A DNA stretch of 64,000 nucleotides from Micromonospora sp. WMMD961 (GCF_029626145.1 NZ_JARUBJ010000002.1:5367501-5431500), one strand, 5' to 3'; positions 34,951 to 44,480 are shown, numbered from the stretch's first letter. Translations and numbers: made by a program. The notes: generated by a model not told the origin, from the letters alone.

Positions 34951-34979
34951 CCTCTACTAGAGGCTTACAGTTATGTCAA
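34951..34979 (-). promoter_or_regulatory. ftsZ promoter
   Basis: On the minus strand TTGACA (34979-34974), a 17-bp spacer and TAGAGG (34956-34951) form a housekeeping-type promoter. The start would be about 100 nt upstream of the ftsZ ATG. It allows ftsZ to be expressed apart from the rest of the dcw cluster. Confidence 0.65.
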
Positions 34980-35032
34980 CCACTGAACCTCTTCGGGGCA
35001 ACGTAAGCGCCACCACGCCATGAGCCAAGGAC

Positions 35033-35055
35033 CCGCTCGGCGTGTCGCCGAGCGG
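35033..35055 (-). terminator. Hairpin between ftsQ and ftsZ
   Basis: CCGCTCGGC, a GTGTC loop and GCCGAGCGG form a perfect 9-bp stem. It starts 35 bp after the ftsQ stop and lies just before the ftsZ promoter. It may end or attenuate dcw transcription, though no U-tract follows. Confidence 0.55.
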
Positions 35056-35090
35056 AGCGCAACGGGTCACGACGCCACACGCTCCCCAGC

Positions 35091-35909
35091 TCAACGGAAG
35101 GTCACCACGTCCGGCGCGCTCACGTCGATCCGGTCGGTGTCCTCGTCGAGCAACGCGGTGGCCACCCGGGCCTTGTCCGTACCCCGCGTCGTGTCGCCCC
35201 AGACCACTGTCCGGTCCCCCCGCAGTCGCAGGGTGATGCGGGCCAGTCCCTCCACGTTCACGTCCACCACCTCGGCACGCAGCTGCGGGGTCAGCGCGAC
35301 GAGCACCTCCAGCCCGGCCCGGGTGCCCGGGTCGTCGGCGGCCGGTCGGGCCACCGTCACCTGGGGCAACTCGGCAGGTCGTCGGTCCACCGTCCGGAAC
35401 GCCACCCCGTGGCGGTCGATCAGGGCGAACCCCGGCCCCTGCGGCACCGCCGCCACCGGAGTCCGCTCGGTCACCCGCACCACGAGCGTGCCGGGCCAGT
35501 CCCGGGACACGGTGGCCCGCTCCACCGGGGCCAGTCCGCCGACGCGACGAGCAGCGGCGGACAGATCCACCCGGGCCAGCGGCACCCCGTCCGGCACCGC
35601 GACCGCATCGTGCACCTGCACCGGGGTCACCAGGTCGGCACCCTCCACCCGTACCTCCCGGACACCGAACAGGCCGGTGCCGAGCACCGTCCACGCGACC
35701 AGCCCGGCCAGCGCGAGCACGCCGGCGGCCACCGCCCAGGGCAGCGCGGCACGCATGCGACGCTGCCGGGCCCGGGCCATGAACCGGCGGGTCGAGGGCG
35801 GAACCGCGTCCCGACTGGCCCGGACCAGCTGCCAACGCCGGGCCGGACCGCGACGCGGAACGCCGCCGTCGCCGGCGCTGGTCCGCCCTCGGGCCGGGCC
35901 GGGACTCAT
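35091..35909 (-). CDS. ftsQ: Cell division protein FtsQ
   Basis: The protein has 272 residues. The Arg-rich cytosolic N terminus (about 1-52) is followed by a transmembrane helix (ALPWAVAAGVLALAGLVAWTVL). The POTRA domain VREVRVEGADLVTPVQVHDAVAVPDGVPLARVDLSAAARRV and the beta domain follow. It is an early divisome scaffold with FtsL/FtsB. The start overlaps murC by 4 nt. Confidence 0.93.
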   Translation of the reverse strand: MSPGPARGRTSAGDGGVPRRGPARRWQLVRASRDAVPPSTRRFMARARQRRMRAALPWAVAAGVLALAGLVAWTVLGTGLFGVREVRVEGADLVTPVQVHDAVAVPDGVPLARVDLSAAARRVGGLAPVERATVSRDWPGTLVVRVTERTPVAAVPQGPGFALIDRHGVAFRTVDRRPAELPQVTVARPAADDPGTRAGLEVLVALTPQLRAEVVDVNVEGLARITLRLRGDRTVVWGDTTRGTDKARVATALLDEDTDRIDVSAPDVVTFR

Positions 35910-37471
35910 CCGGCCGTGGAAGCCGTGCCGCCAGGTGCGGTGGTGCCACCGAGGGCCGCACCGTCACCGCCGGCCGTGGCCCCACCCGGCACCGGTTCAC
36001 CGAGCACCGGCGCGGTGGCCACCGGGTCGACCTTCGCGGTCGGCGCGGAGCCGGCTGCCCGCTCCCCCAGGGCGGCCAGCAGTTCGTCGCCCATCAGCGA
36101 GATCGGCGGGGCGCCCATGGTCACCACCACGTCCCCCGGGCGGGCCCGGCGGGCCACCTCGACCGGCGCCGCCTCCCACGAGTCGACGAAGACCTTGCGG
36201 TCGGCGGGCAGGTCCACCGCCGAGATCAGTGCCGCCGAGCCCTCGCCGGGCTGGCGCAACTCGCCCGGCCCGAAGACCTCCAACAGCACCACCTCGTCGG
36301 CGATGGCCAGTGCCTGCGCGATCTCCGCCTGGTTGTCGCGGGTGCGGTACAGCCGGTACGGCTGGAAGACGACGATCAACCGCCCGTCCCCGGCCACCTC
36401 GCGCAGCGTCTGCAACGCCAACGTCATCGACGTCGGGTGGTAGGCGTACTCGTCGTAGACCAGCACGCCGTCCGCGACACCCTTGCGCTCGAAGCGCCGC
36501 CGTACCCCGGGAAAGACCGCCAGTGCGGCCTCCGCCGCCTCCAGCGGCAACTCCAGCAGGTACGTGGCCAGCACCGCGGAGGCGCTGTTCAGCCCCATGT
36601 GCCGCCCCGGCACCGGCAGCCGGAACTCGCCCAGCGACCGGCCGTCGATGGCGGCCAGGTAGCGCACCCCGCGTGCCGACGACGAGATCTCGGTCAACCG
36701 CAGGTCGGCGTCGGCCGCCTCGCCGTAGGTGAAGACCCGCCGTCCCTCGGCGCGCAGGCTGTCGGCCAGCCGCCGACCGCCCGGGTCGTCGGCGCAGGTG
36801 ATGATGAACCCGTCCGGGTCGGTGAGGCGGGCGAACTCCACGAACGCCGCCTCCAGCGTCGCGTAGTCGCCGTAGGTGTTCAGGTGGTCCGGCTCGACGT
36901 TGGTGATGATCGAGACGTACGGGCGGTAGATGAGGAACGAGCGGTCGCTCTCGTCCGCCTCGACCACGAAGTGCTCGCCGGTGCCGTGGTGGGCGCCCGA
37001 GCCGACCTCGGAGATCTCACCGCCGATCACGAAGGACGGGTCGACCCCGGCCTGCTGCAACACCATGGTCACCATCGACGTGGTGGTGGTCTTGCCGTGC
37101 GTACCGGCCACCGCGATCGCCCGGCGGCCGGTCATCGCCGCGGCGAGGGCCTCGGAGCGGTGCAGCACCCGCAGGCCGCGCCGACGCGCCTCGACCAGTT
37201 CCAGGTGGTCCTGTGGGATGGCCGAGGAGTAGACGACGGTGTCGACCCCGTCGAGGTTGGTCGCCTCGTGGCTGAGGTAGATGGTGCCGCCGAGCGCCCG
37301 CAGACCCGCGAGCGAGGGCCACTCCCGCAGGTCGCTGCCGGAGACCCGGATGCCTCGGGTGAGCAGCAGCCGGGCCACTCCGAGCATGCCCACCCCGCCG
37401 ACACCGATCAGGTGGACGGCGCCCAGGTCCTCGGCGGTGAGCGTGCCGGCCGGGGTGAACTGCGCGGTCAT
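35906..37471 (-). CDS. murC: UDP-N-acetylmuramate--amino acid ligase MurC
   Basis: The protein has 521 residues. The dinucleotide-like start GVGGVGMLGVARLLL, the ATP motif GTHGKTTTTSMV, and YAYHPTSM are typical of MurC. It adds the first amino acid of the stem peptide to UDP-MurNAc. In Micromonospora that residue is glycine rather than L-alanine (established chemotaxonomy), so substrate choice deserves a look. The C-terminal tail of about 40 residues is Ala/Pro/Gly-rich and unusual for MurC. The start overlaps murG by 4 nt. Confidence 0.96.
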   Translation of the reverse strand: MTAQFTPAGTLTAEDLGAVHLIGVGGVGMLGVARLLLTRGIRVSGSDLREWPSLAGLRALGGTIYLSHEATNLDGVDTVVYSSAIPQDHLELVEARRRGLRVLHRSEALAAAMTGRRAIAVAGTHGKTTTTSMVTMVLQQAGVDPSFVIGGEISEVGSGAHHGTGEHFVVEADESDRSFLIYRPYVSIITNVEPDHLNTYGDYATLEAAFVEFARLTDPDGFIITCADDPGGRRLADSLRAEGRRVFTYGEAADADLRLTEISSSARGVRYLAAIDGRSLGEFRLPVPGRHMGLNSASAVLATYLLELPLEAAEAALAVFPGVRRRFERKGVADGVLVYDEYAYHPTSMTLALQTLREVAGDGRLIVVFQPYRLYRTRDNQAEIAQALAIADEVVLLEVFGPGELRQPGEGSAALISAVDLPADRKVFVDSWEAAPVEVARRARPGDVVVTMGAPPISLMGDELLAALGERAAGSAPTAKVDPVATAPVLGEPVPGGATAGGDGAALGGTTAPGGTASTAG

Positions 37472-38574
37472 CGGGCCACCGCCTGGAGCACGAAGGACCG
37501 CAGCGCCTCGTCGCCGTCACGTCGCCCGTACGCCGCCGCGGCAGCGCCCATCGCGGACAACCGCTGCGGGTCGCGGATGAGGGGGATGACGGTGCGCTCC
37601 AGCCAGTCCGGGGTGAGTTCCGCGTCGTCGACCAGGAGCCCGCCGCCGGCCTCCACCACGGGCAGGGCGTTGCGCCGCTGCTCCTGGTTGCTGTGCGGGT
37701 ACGGCACGTAGATCGTCGGCAGCCCGATCGCGGCGACCTCGGCGACGGTCATCGCGCCGCCGCGGGCCAGCATCAGGTCGGCGGCGGCGTAGCCCAGCTC
37801 CATCTCGGACAGGTACGGCAGGGTCACGTACGGCACCGGCAGGTCGGTGGGGATCGGCACCGGCTCGTTGCGGGCGCCCATCACGTGCAGCACCTGCACC
37901 CCGTTGCGGGCCAACTCCTTGGCCGCCCCGGACACCGCCAGGTTGATCGAACGGGCGCCCGACGAACCACCGGAGACGAAGAGCACCGGCAGGTCCGGGC
38001 GGAGCCCGAAGTGGGCGCGGGCGGCGTTGCGCAGCGCGAACCGGTCCAGCGCGGCGATGCTGCGGCGCAGCGGCACCCCGACGACGGTGGCGTCGCGCAG
38101 TGACTCGGCCTGGCTCGGCTGGTGCGGGAAACCGACCGCGACGTTCTTGGTGAACTTCATGCCGAGTCGGTTGGCCACGCCCGGCGGCACGTTCACCTCG
38201 TGGATCACCATGGGCATCTCCCGGCGCCAGGCGGCCAGGTAGGCCGGCACCGAGACGTACCCGCCGAAGCCGACGACGACGTCGGCGCGTACCTCGTCGA
38301 TCACCTTGCCCGCGGCGCGGGCCGCGGTCCACATCCGGCCCGGGGTACGGACCAGGTTCATGTTGACCGACCGGGGCAGTTGGTACGCCGGGATCGGCCG
38401 CAGGTCGTAGCCCTGCGGCGGGATCAGGTCGTTCTCCATGCCGCGTGGTGTGCCGAGGCAGGTGATCCGGACGCCCGGGTCGTGTCGGCGCAGGCAGTCG
38501 GCGAAGGCGAGCAGCGGGTAGACGTGCCCCCCGGTGCCACCTCCCGCGAGCACCACCGAACGCAGCGGACCCAT
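37468..38574 (-). CDS. murG: Lipid II-forming GlcNAc transferase MurG
   Basis: The protein has 368 residues. The N-terminal VVLAGGGTGGHVYPLLAFADCLR and the C-terminal UDP-binding region (ADLMLARGGAMTVAEVAAIGLPTIYVPYPHSNQEQR) identify GT28 MurG. It adds GlcNAc to lipid I on the inner membrane face. The ATG at 38574 overlaps the ftsW stop by one base. Confidence 0.97.
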   Translation of the reverse strand: MGPLRSVVLAGGGTGGHVYPLLAFADCLRRHDPGVRITCLGTPRGMENDLIPPQGYDLRPIPAYQLPRSVNMNLVRTPGRMWTAARAAGKVIDEVRADVVVGFGGYVSVPAYLAAWRREMPMVIHEVNVPPGVANRLGMKFTKNVAVGFPHQPSQAESLRDATVVGVPLRRSIAALDRFALRNAARAHFGLRPDLPVLFVSGGSSGARSINLAVSGAAKELARNGVQVLHVMGARNEPVPIPTDLPVPYVTLPYLSEMELGYAAADLMLARGGAMTVAEVAAIGLPTIYVPYPHSNQEQRRNALPVVEAGGGLLVDDAELTPDWLERTVIPLIRDPQRLSAMGAAAAAYGRRDGDEALRSFVLQAVAR

Positions 38575-40211
38575 CAGCGTCTCCTCTCGCTCGCCGTACC
38601 CTGACGGCTCCGGCCCTGCCGGACACCGCGCGGTGCGGCCTGGTCGTCTTTCCGCCGCTCCCGCGACCGGGGCACTTGCCCTCGGGCCGCCGGTGGCGTC
38701 GCCGGTCGGCGGCGCCGGCCGGGAAGCGGCGGCAACGGGGCCCAGAGTAGTCGGACCCACCGGGCCGGCGGACGGGCATGCAGTGCTCTGGCCGCATCGG
38801 GTTCGGCGCGGGCGAAGGACGCCAGCATGCCGATGCCCGCCAACGTCACGACCAGGGCGCTTCCGCCGTCGGAGATGAACGGCAGCGGCAGGCCGGTGAT
38901 CGGCAGCAGCCCGACCACCCCACCGATGTTGATCACGGCCTGGCTGACCAGCCAGGTGGTCACGGCGGCGGCGGCGAGCCGGCGGAACGGGTCGTCGACC
39001 CGGCGGGCGATCCGCAACCCGGTGTACGCGAGGACCGCGAACAGGCTGAGCACCACCGCGCAGCCGATCACACCCAACTCCTCCGCGATGATCGCGAAGA
39101 TGAAGTCGTTGTGCGCCTCGGGCAGCCAGTCCCACTTCAGGCTGCCCTTGCCCAGCCCGACGCCGAACCAGCCGCCGTGCTCGATGGCCAGTCGGCCCTG
39201 GTAGAACTGGAGGCAGTCGCCGAGCTTGCAGGTCTCCGGGTCCGGCGGATCGAAGAACATGGCCAGCCGGGCGAAGCGGTAGTTGTCCGCGCCCTGCTCG
39301 CCGGAGCCGGCGCCCAGCGAGGCCACCGCGATGAGCAGGCCGACGCCGAGCAGACCGACCACGGTCAGCACGCCGAAGACCCGCATCCGTACGCCGGCGG
39401 CCCAGAGCAGGCCGACCACCAGGGCCAGCAGGCAGAGCATCGTGCCCACGTCGTTGTAGCCGACCAGGACGAAGAGCAGGCCCATCACCGGAAAGAGCGG
39501 GGTGGCCAACTCCCGCCACCAGCCCAGCGCAGCGCCCTTGCGGGCGATCAGGTGGGCGCCCCACAACACCAGCGCGAATTTGGCCAGCTCGGAGGGCTGT
39601 ACCTGGATGCCGCCGATGAACAGCCAGAGCAGCCGCGCCTCGATCGGGCCGATCCGGGCGGATTCCTGGTCGGTCAGCCGGGCGTAGGCGAGCAGCAGAT
39701 TGAGCAGCAGCAGTAGCCCGATCGAGGTGAACAGCAGCGGTCGGCCCAGCGACCGGTAGGTGCTGGCGGGCAGGCGCTGGCAGACCCAGAACGCGCCGAT
39801 GCCGATCACCGCGAAGATCGCCTGCTTGGTCACCGAGGCCGAGGCGTTGCCGTCCTCGGCGTAGTCCTTCACGCTGGTCGCCGAGAAGACCATGGTCAGC
39901 CCGATCAGCAGCAGCAGGCCGGCGCAGGACAGCAGCAGGTAGTAGGAGGCCAGCGGCCGGTCCAGCAGGCCGCGCAGCGCGGCGAGCCCGGCGGCCCCGT
40001 CCAGCCCTCGCAGCGGTACGGGCGGTGGTGGTTCCGCCGCCCGTGCGGCCCCGCCCGGTTCCGGGCCACGGGCGTCGTCCGGCGGCGCGCCGGCCTCCAC
40101 GGTGCGCGCCGCGCCCGGTGACCGTCGCGGCCGGCCGGCTGTCCTGTCGTCGGTGCCTGGTTCCTCCCCCACCCCGACATCATCACCGCTAGCCACGCCC
40201 GGCGAGCCCAC
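38574..40211 (-). CDS. ftsW: SEDS glycosyltransferase FtsW
   Basis: The protein is about 545 residues, with ten membrane segments of the SEDS family. Conserved parts are QPSELAKFALVLWGA, LPEAHNDFIFAIIAEELG and GLLPITGLPLPFISDGGSAL. FtsW polymerises lipid II at the septum with its cognate PBP (FtsI). A 90-residue Pro/Arg/Ala-rich cytosolic N terminus and a 70-residue basic C terminus are extra. GTG at 40211 was chosen; an in-frame ATG at 40280 lies inside the inverted repeat, so the start is uncertain (40196 is also possible). Confidence 0.93.
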   Translation of the reverse strand: MGSPGVASGDDVGVGEEPGTDDRTAGRPRRSPGAARTVEAGAPPDDARGPEPGGAARAAEPPPPVPLRGLDGAAGLAALRGLLDRPLASYYLLLSCAGLLLLIGLTMVFSATSVKDYAEDGNASASVTKQAIFAVIGIGAFWVCQRLPASTYRSLGRPLLFTSIGLLLLLNLLLAYARLTDQESARIGPIEARLLWLFIGGIQVQPSELAKFALVLWGAHLIARKGAALGWWRELATPLFPVMGLLFVLVGYNDVGTMLCLLALVVGLLWAAGVRMRVFGVLTVVGLLGVGLLIAVASLGAGSGEQGADNYRFARLAMFFDPPDPETCKLGDCLQFYQGRLAIEHGGWFGVGLGKGSLKWDWLPEAHNDFIFAIIAEELGVIGCAVVLSLFAVLAYTGLRIARRVDDPFRRLAAAAVTTWLVSQAVINIGGVVGLLPITGLPLPFISDGGSALVVTLAGIGMLASFARAEPDAARALHARPPARWVRLLWAPLPPLPGRRRRPATPPAARGQVPRSRERRKDDQAAPRGVRQGRSRQGTASERRR

Positions 40212-40237
40212 AACGAGACCCCCGGCGTGTCGGACCG

Positions 40238-40319
40238 CGAAGATCCGCACAACATCGGGGAGATTGCTGCCTCGAAGCACGCCGAGACAGCAACGTCGCC
40301 GATGTTGCGCGGATCTTGG
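40238..40319. repeat. 37-bp imperfect inverted repeat between mraY and ftsW
   Basis: Arms at 40238-40274 and 40283-40319 match at 31 of 37 positions across an 8-nt loop. Both arms carry AGATCCGC-x-CAACATCGG-x-GA and TTGCTG. The element sits where murD lies in most dcw clusters. It may be a mobile or REP-type inverted repeat; it is far larger than an ordinary terminator. Confidence 0.88.
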
Positions 40320-40350
40320 GCGAGGCGCCGGACAGCGGGGACCGGGCCGG

Positions 40351-41475
40351 TCAGGTCATGTTGGCGAGGAACTCGCTGTAGAACAGGCCCAGGGCGATCG
40401 CCACACCGATCCCGGCGATGATCCAGAAGCGCACCACGATGTTGACCTCGCTCCAACCGGCCAACTCGAAGTGGTGTTGCAGGGGCGACATCCGGAACAC
40501 CCGTTTACCGGTGGTCTTGAAGGAGATGATCTGGATCACCACGGACATCGTGATGATCACGAAGAGCCCGCCGATGATCGGCAGCAGCAGGATGGTGCGG
40601 GTGGACATCGCCATGCCGGCGATCAGGCCGCCCAGCCCCAACGCCCCGGTGTCGCCCATGAAGATCCGCGCCGGGGACGTGTTCCACCAGAGGAAGCCCA
40701 CGCAGGCCCCGGCCGCCGCCCCGGCTATCAGCGCGATCTCCAACGGGTCGCGGACCTCGTAGCAGTACGGCTGGCTGTAGCTCGGATCGGCGCACCAGTG
40801 CCGGTACTGCCAGAACGCGATCAACGCGTACGCGGCGAGCACCATCACCGACGCGCCGGTGGCCAGACCGTCCAGGCCGTCGGTGAGGTTGACGCCGTTC
40901 GTCGCGGCCATCACCACGAAGATGAAGATGATCACCGCACCGACCTTGCTGACCTCCAGGAAGTCGATGTCCCGGATGAAACTCAGCGTGGTGCTGCCCA
41001 CCGTCTCGGTGTTGGTCGCCTTGCCCGTCGCGTCGGTCATCGTGCTCGGGAACCACAGGGCGATCACCCCGAACACCGCGCCGACCAGGATCTGGCCGAG
41101 CAACTTGCCGCGCTTGTTCAGCCCGGCGCTGTTGCGCTTGCGCACCTTGAGGAAGTCGTCGAGGAAACCCACCGCGCCGGAGAAGACCATCAGGCCCAGC
41201 AGCACCAACGCCGTGATGGTCGGCTCCACCTGGGCGATCTGCTGGTCCGGCAGGGTGGTCAGAGCGAGGTGCCCGGCCACGTACGCGATCACCGTGGCCA
41301 GGATGAAGACGACGCCACCCATGGTGGGCGTGCCCTTCTTGCCCTGGTGCATGGCCGGGCCGTCGGTGCGGATCGGCTGACCGGCCTTGAGCCGGGTGAA
41401 CACCTTGATCGCGATCGGCGTACAGAACAGCGACACGAGGAAGGCCACCCCGATGGCGACGATGACCGCCCTCAT
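40351..41475 (-). CDS. mraY: Phospho-MurNAc-pentapeptide translocase MraY
   Basis: The protein has 374 residues and ten membrane segments. Catalytic loops include KKGTPTMGGVVFI, FLDDFLKVRK, TNGVNLTDGLDGLATG and FMGDTGALGLGG, with the three conserved Asp residues. It transfers phospho-MurNAc-pentapeptide to undecaprenyl phosphate to form lipid I. Its start overlaps murF by 4 nt. The next gene is ftsW rather than murD. Confidence 0.98.
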   Translation of the reverse strand: MRAVIVAIGVAFLVSLFCTPIAIKVFTRLKAGQPIRTDGPAMHQGKKGTPTMGGVVFILATVIAYVAGHLALTTLPDQQIAQVEPTITALVLLGLMVFSGAVGFLDDFLKVRKRNSAGLNKRGKLLGQILVGAVFGVIALWFPSTMTDATGKATNTETVGSTTLSFIRDIDFLEVSKVGAVIIFIFVVMAATNGVNLTDGLDGLATGASVMVLAAYALIAFWQYRHWCADPSYSQPYCYEVRDPLEIALIAGAAAGACVGFLWWNTSPARIFMGDTGALGLGGLIAGMAMSTRTILLLPIIGGLFVIITMSVVIQIISFKTTGKRVFRMSPLQHHFELAGWSEVNIVVRFWIIAGIGVAIALGLFYSEFLANMT

Positions 41476-42869
41476 CGGGTGGACTCCCCACCGGCGCCGG
41501 CGCGCAGGGCGTCGGCCACCTCCCAGGTCCGGTACCGGGAGCCCTTGACCAGGACGACGTCACCCGGTCGTAGCTCGCCCCGCAGCACCTCGACGGCCGC
41601 TGCCTGATCGGTGAGCAGCACCGACTCTCCTCCCCAGTTCGCTACCGCTGTCGCGCCTTCGTGGATCGGCGCGGCCGGCTCGCCCACCACGAGCAGCCGG
41701 TCGACACCCAGCTCGGCCGCGAGTTGGCCGACCTCGGCGTGGCCCTCCCGCTCGAACGGGCCAAGCTCGGCCATGTATCCGAGCACCGCGACGGTACGCC
41801 GCCCCTGGCCGATGCTGGCCAGCGCCCGCACCGCCACCGCCATCGAGGCCGGGTTGGCGTTGTACGAGTCGTCGATGACGGTCACCCCGTCGGGGCGGTC
41901 GAACACGTCCATCCGCCGGGTCGAGACCAGCCCCAGCTCACCGAGCGCCCCGGCCAGCTCGGCGAGCGGCATGCCCAGTTCGCGGGCGACAGCCGCCGCG
42001 GCGAGTGTGTTACCGACCTGGTGACGGCCGGTCAGCCCGAGCCGCACCGACGCGCGCCCCTCCGGGGTGACCAGGGTGTACGACGGGTGCCCCCGCTCGT
42101 CCAGCGTCACGTCCTCGGCGCGTACGTCGGCCTCCGGCGCCTCGCCGTAGCGGACCACCCGGGCCCCGGTGCGGCTCGCCATCGCGGCCACCCGGGGGTC
42201 GTCGGCGTTCAGCACGGCCAGCCCGTCCACCGGTAGGGCCTCGACCAGCTCACCCTTGGCCAGGGCGATGTTGTCCTGCGAGCCGAACTCGCCGATGTGC
42301 GAGGTGCCGACGTTGAGCACCACGGAGATCCGGGGTGGCACCAGCTCGCACAGGTACCGCACGTGCCCGATCCCGCGCGCGCCCTTCTCCATCACCAGGT
42401 AGCGCGTGTCCGGACCGGCCTGCAGGGCGGTGTACGGGTGCCCCAACTCGTTGTTGAACGAGCCGGGCGGCGCCACGGTGGCCCCGAGCCGGGCGGTGAG
42501 CTGACCGATCAGGTCCTTCGTGGTGGTCTTGCCGGAGGAGCCGGTCACACCGATCACGGTCAGGTCGGGGAGCCGGTCCACCGCGGCGCGGGCCAACCGG
42601 CCCATCGCGGTGAGAGCGTCGTCGACGAGCACCATCGGCACCCCGGGCACCTCGCGGCTGCCCAGCACCGCCACCGCGCCGGCCTGGATCGCCGTCGCCG
42701 CGTAGTCGTGCCCGTCCACCTTCTCGCCGGGGAAGGCCACGAAGAGCGACCCGGGCCCCACCTTGCGCGAGTCGAACTCGACGCTGCCGGTGACGGTGAC
42801 GACCGGGTCGGCGGCGACGAGCCGCCCGTCGACCGCGGCGGCCACCTCGGCCAGGCTCAGCGCGATCAT
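41472..42869 (-). CDS. murF: UDP-MurNAc-tripeptide--D-Ala-D-Ala ligase MurF
   Basis: The protein has 465 residues. The ATP motif is GVTGSSGKTTTKDLI, followed by EKGARGIGHVRYLCELV and DDSYNANPASMAVAVRAL. It adds D-Ala-D-Ala to the tripeptide precursor. The start overlaps murE by 4 nt and the end overlaps mraY by 4 nt, so three Mur genes are translationally coupled. Confidence 0.97.
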   Translation of the reverse strand: MIALSLAEVAAAVDGRLVAADPVVTVTGSVEFDSRKVGPGSLFVAFPGEKVDGHDYAATAIQAGAVAVLGSREVPGVPMVLVDDALTAMGRLARAAVDRLPDLTVIGVTGSSGKTTTKDLIGQLTARLGATVAPPGSFNNELGHPYTALQAGPDTRYLVMEKGARGIGHVRYLCELVPPRISVVLNVGTSHIGEFGSQDNIALAKGELVEALPVDGLAVLNADDPRVAAMASRTGARVVRYGEAPEADVRAEDVTLDERGHPSYTLVTPEGRASVRLGLTGRHQVGNTLAAAAVARELGMPLAELAGALGELGLVSTRRMDVFDRPDGVTVIDDSYNANPASMAVAVRALASIGQGRRTVAVLGYMAELGPFEREGHAEVGQLAAELGVDRLLVVGEPAAPIHEGATAVANWGGESVLLTDQAAAVEVLRGELRPGDVVLVKGSRYRTWEVADALRAGAGGESTR

Positions 42870-44389
42870 CGCTGACCCGCCAGGTCCCCGAAGCGGGCCC
42901 GCAGCGCGGCGGCCAGTTCGACGCTGTCGTCGAACGGGAACACCTCCCCGGCCACCTCCTGGCCCCGCTCGTGGCCCTTGCCGAGCAGCGCGATGACGTC
43001 GCCCGGCTCGGCCAGCCGTACCGCCTCGTCGATCGCGGCGCGGCGGCCCGCCACCTCCACGATCCGGGCGGCCGTGGCGGCCCGGTACGCCCCGGCGAGC
43101 ACCTCGGCGCGGATCTCCGCCGGGTCCTCGGTACGCGGGTTGTCGTCGGTCACCAGGACCACGTCGGCTCCCTCCGCCGCGGCGGCGCCCATCACCGGCC
43201 GCTTGCCCCGGTCCCGGTCCCCGCCGGCGCCGATCACGCAGATCAGCCGACCGGCGCTCAGCTCACGCAGCGCGGCCAGCGCGGCCACGATCGCGTCCGA
43301 CTTGTGCGCGTAGTCGACCACCCCGCGCACCGGCGCGGCGACGTCGACCAACTCCAGCCGACCTGGCACACCACCGCAGGCGGCCACGCCCGCCGCCGCG
43401 GTCGTCGGGTCCACCCCTGCGGCAACCAGCGCGGCGATGGCCAGCAGCGCGTTGGCCACGTTGTGTCGCCCGGGCAACGCCACCCCGGCGGACACGACCA
43501 CGCCGTCCGGGCCGTGCGCGGTGAACCGCTGGGCGTACCCCTCGCCGCTCACGCCGTCGGCCCACCAGGTCGCGCCCTGGTCACCGGCTGCCGAGTAGGT
43601 GACGGTGGCCGGCTTGTACAGCGGCTTGAGGGCCGGGTCGTCGAGGTTGAGCACCTCGACCGCGCAGCGGCCGTCGAAGAGCTGGGCCTTCGCGGCGAAG
43701 TAGTCGTCGCTGTCGGCGTGGAAGTCCAGGTGGTCGGAGCCGAAGTTGGTGTAGCCGCCGACGGTGAACCGGACACCGCCCACCCGGCCCATGGCCAGCG
43801 CGTGGCTGGAGACCTCCATGACGACCGCGGTGACCCCCCGCTCGCGGGCGGTGGCCAGCATGGCGTGCAGGTCGGTCGCCTCCGGGGTGGTGCGCACGCT
43901 GTCGATCACCAGGTCACCGAGCCGGGTCTCCACCGTGCCGATCAGCCCGGTGGTGTGGCCGGCGGCCCGCAGCCCCGACTCGACCAGGTACGCGGTGGAG
44001 GTCTTTCCGGCGGTGCCGGTGATCCCGATGACGGTGAGGTCGGCGGTCGGGTCGCCGTACACGGCGGAGGACAACTCGCCGAGCACGGCGCGCGGGTCGG
44101 GCACCACCAGGACCGGCAGGCCGCCCGCGGCGGCCAACTGCGCACCAGCCGGGTCGGTCAGCACTGCCACCGCACCCGCCTGGACCGCGTTGGCGACGAA
44201 CTCAGCGCCGTGCCGGCGGGCACCGGGCAGCGCCGCGTACAGGTCGCCGGGGCGGACCTCCCCGCTGGCGTGGGTAGCCCCGGTGACGACCACCGCGGCG
44301 GCGTCCGCCGGAAGGTCGACGGCGAGTCGGACGGCAAGATCACCGAGCCGGACTCCGGTCACGGTACGTGGACGTGGATTGCCGGGCAC
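42866..44389 (-). CDS. murE: UDP-MurNAc-dipeptide--2,6-diaminopimelate ligase MurE
   Basis: The protein is about 507 residues. The ATP motif is GITGTAGKTSTAYLVE and the amino acid specificity motif is DNPRTEDP, the form associated with meso-diaminopimelate. It adds DAP at position 3 of the stem peptide. GTG at 44389 was preferred because homologues start PGNPRPRTVTGVRL and GGTAGGG lies upstream. An in-frame GTG at 44428 is possible. Confidence 0.96.
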   Translation of the reverse strand: MPGNPRPRTVTGVRLGDLAVRLAVDLPADAAAVVVTGATHASGEVRPGDLYAALPGARRHGAEFVANAVQAGAVAVLTDPAGAQLAAAGGLPVLVVPDPRAVLGELSSAVYGDPTADLTVIGITGTAGKTSTAYLVESGLRAAGHTTGLIGTVETRLGDLVIDSVRTTPEATDLHAMLATARERGVTAVVMEVSSHALAMGRVGGVRFTVGGYTNFGSDHLDFHADSDDYFAAKAQLFDGRCAVEVLNLDDPALKPLYKPATVTYSAAGDQGATWWADGVSGEGYAQRFTAHGPDGVVVSAGVALPGRHNVANALLAIAALVAAGVDPTTAAAGVAACGGVPGRLELVDVAAPVRGVVDYAHKSDAIVAALAALRELSAGRLICVIGAGGDRDRGKRPVMGAAAAEGADVVLVTDDNPRTEDPAEIRAEVLAGAYRAATAARIVEVAGRRAAIDEAVRLAEPGDVIALLGKGHERGQEVAGEVFPFDDSVELAAALRARFGDLAGQR

Positions 44390-44480
44390 GGCGTCAGACC
44401 CTACCCGGTCGTCCGGTTCCGGCCGCACAGCCGCCCCGGTGGTTCGTCGGCACTCACCGATGATGTCCCGCCGTCGCTGC

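Noticed and set aside
40215..40280. ATG at 40280 as the ftsW start
   Set aside because: It lies inside the 37-bp inverted repeat and would add residues unlike FtsW. GTG at 40211 is preferred.
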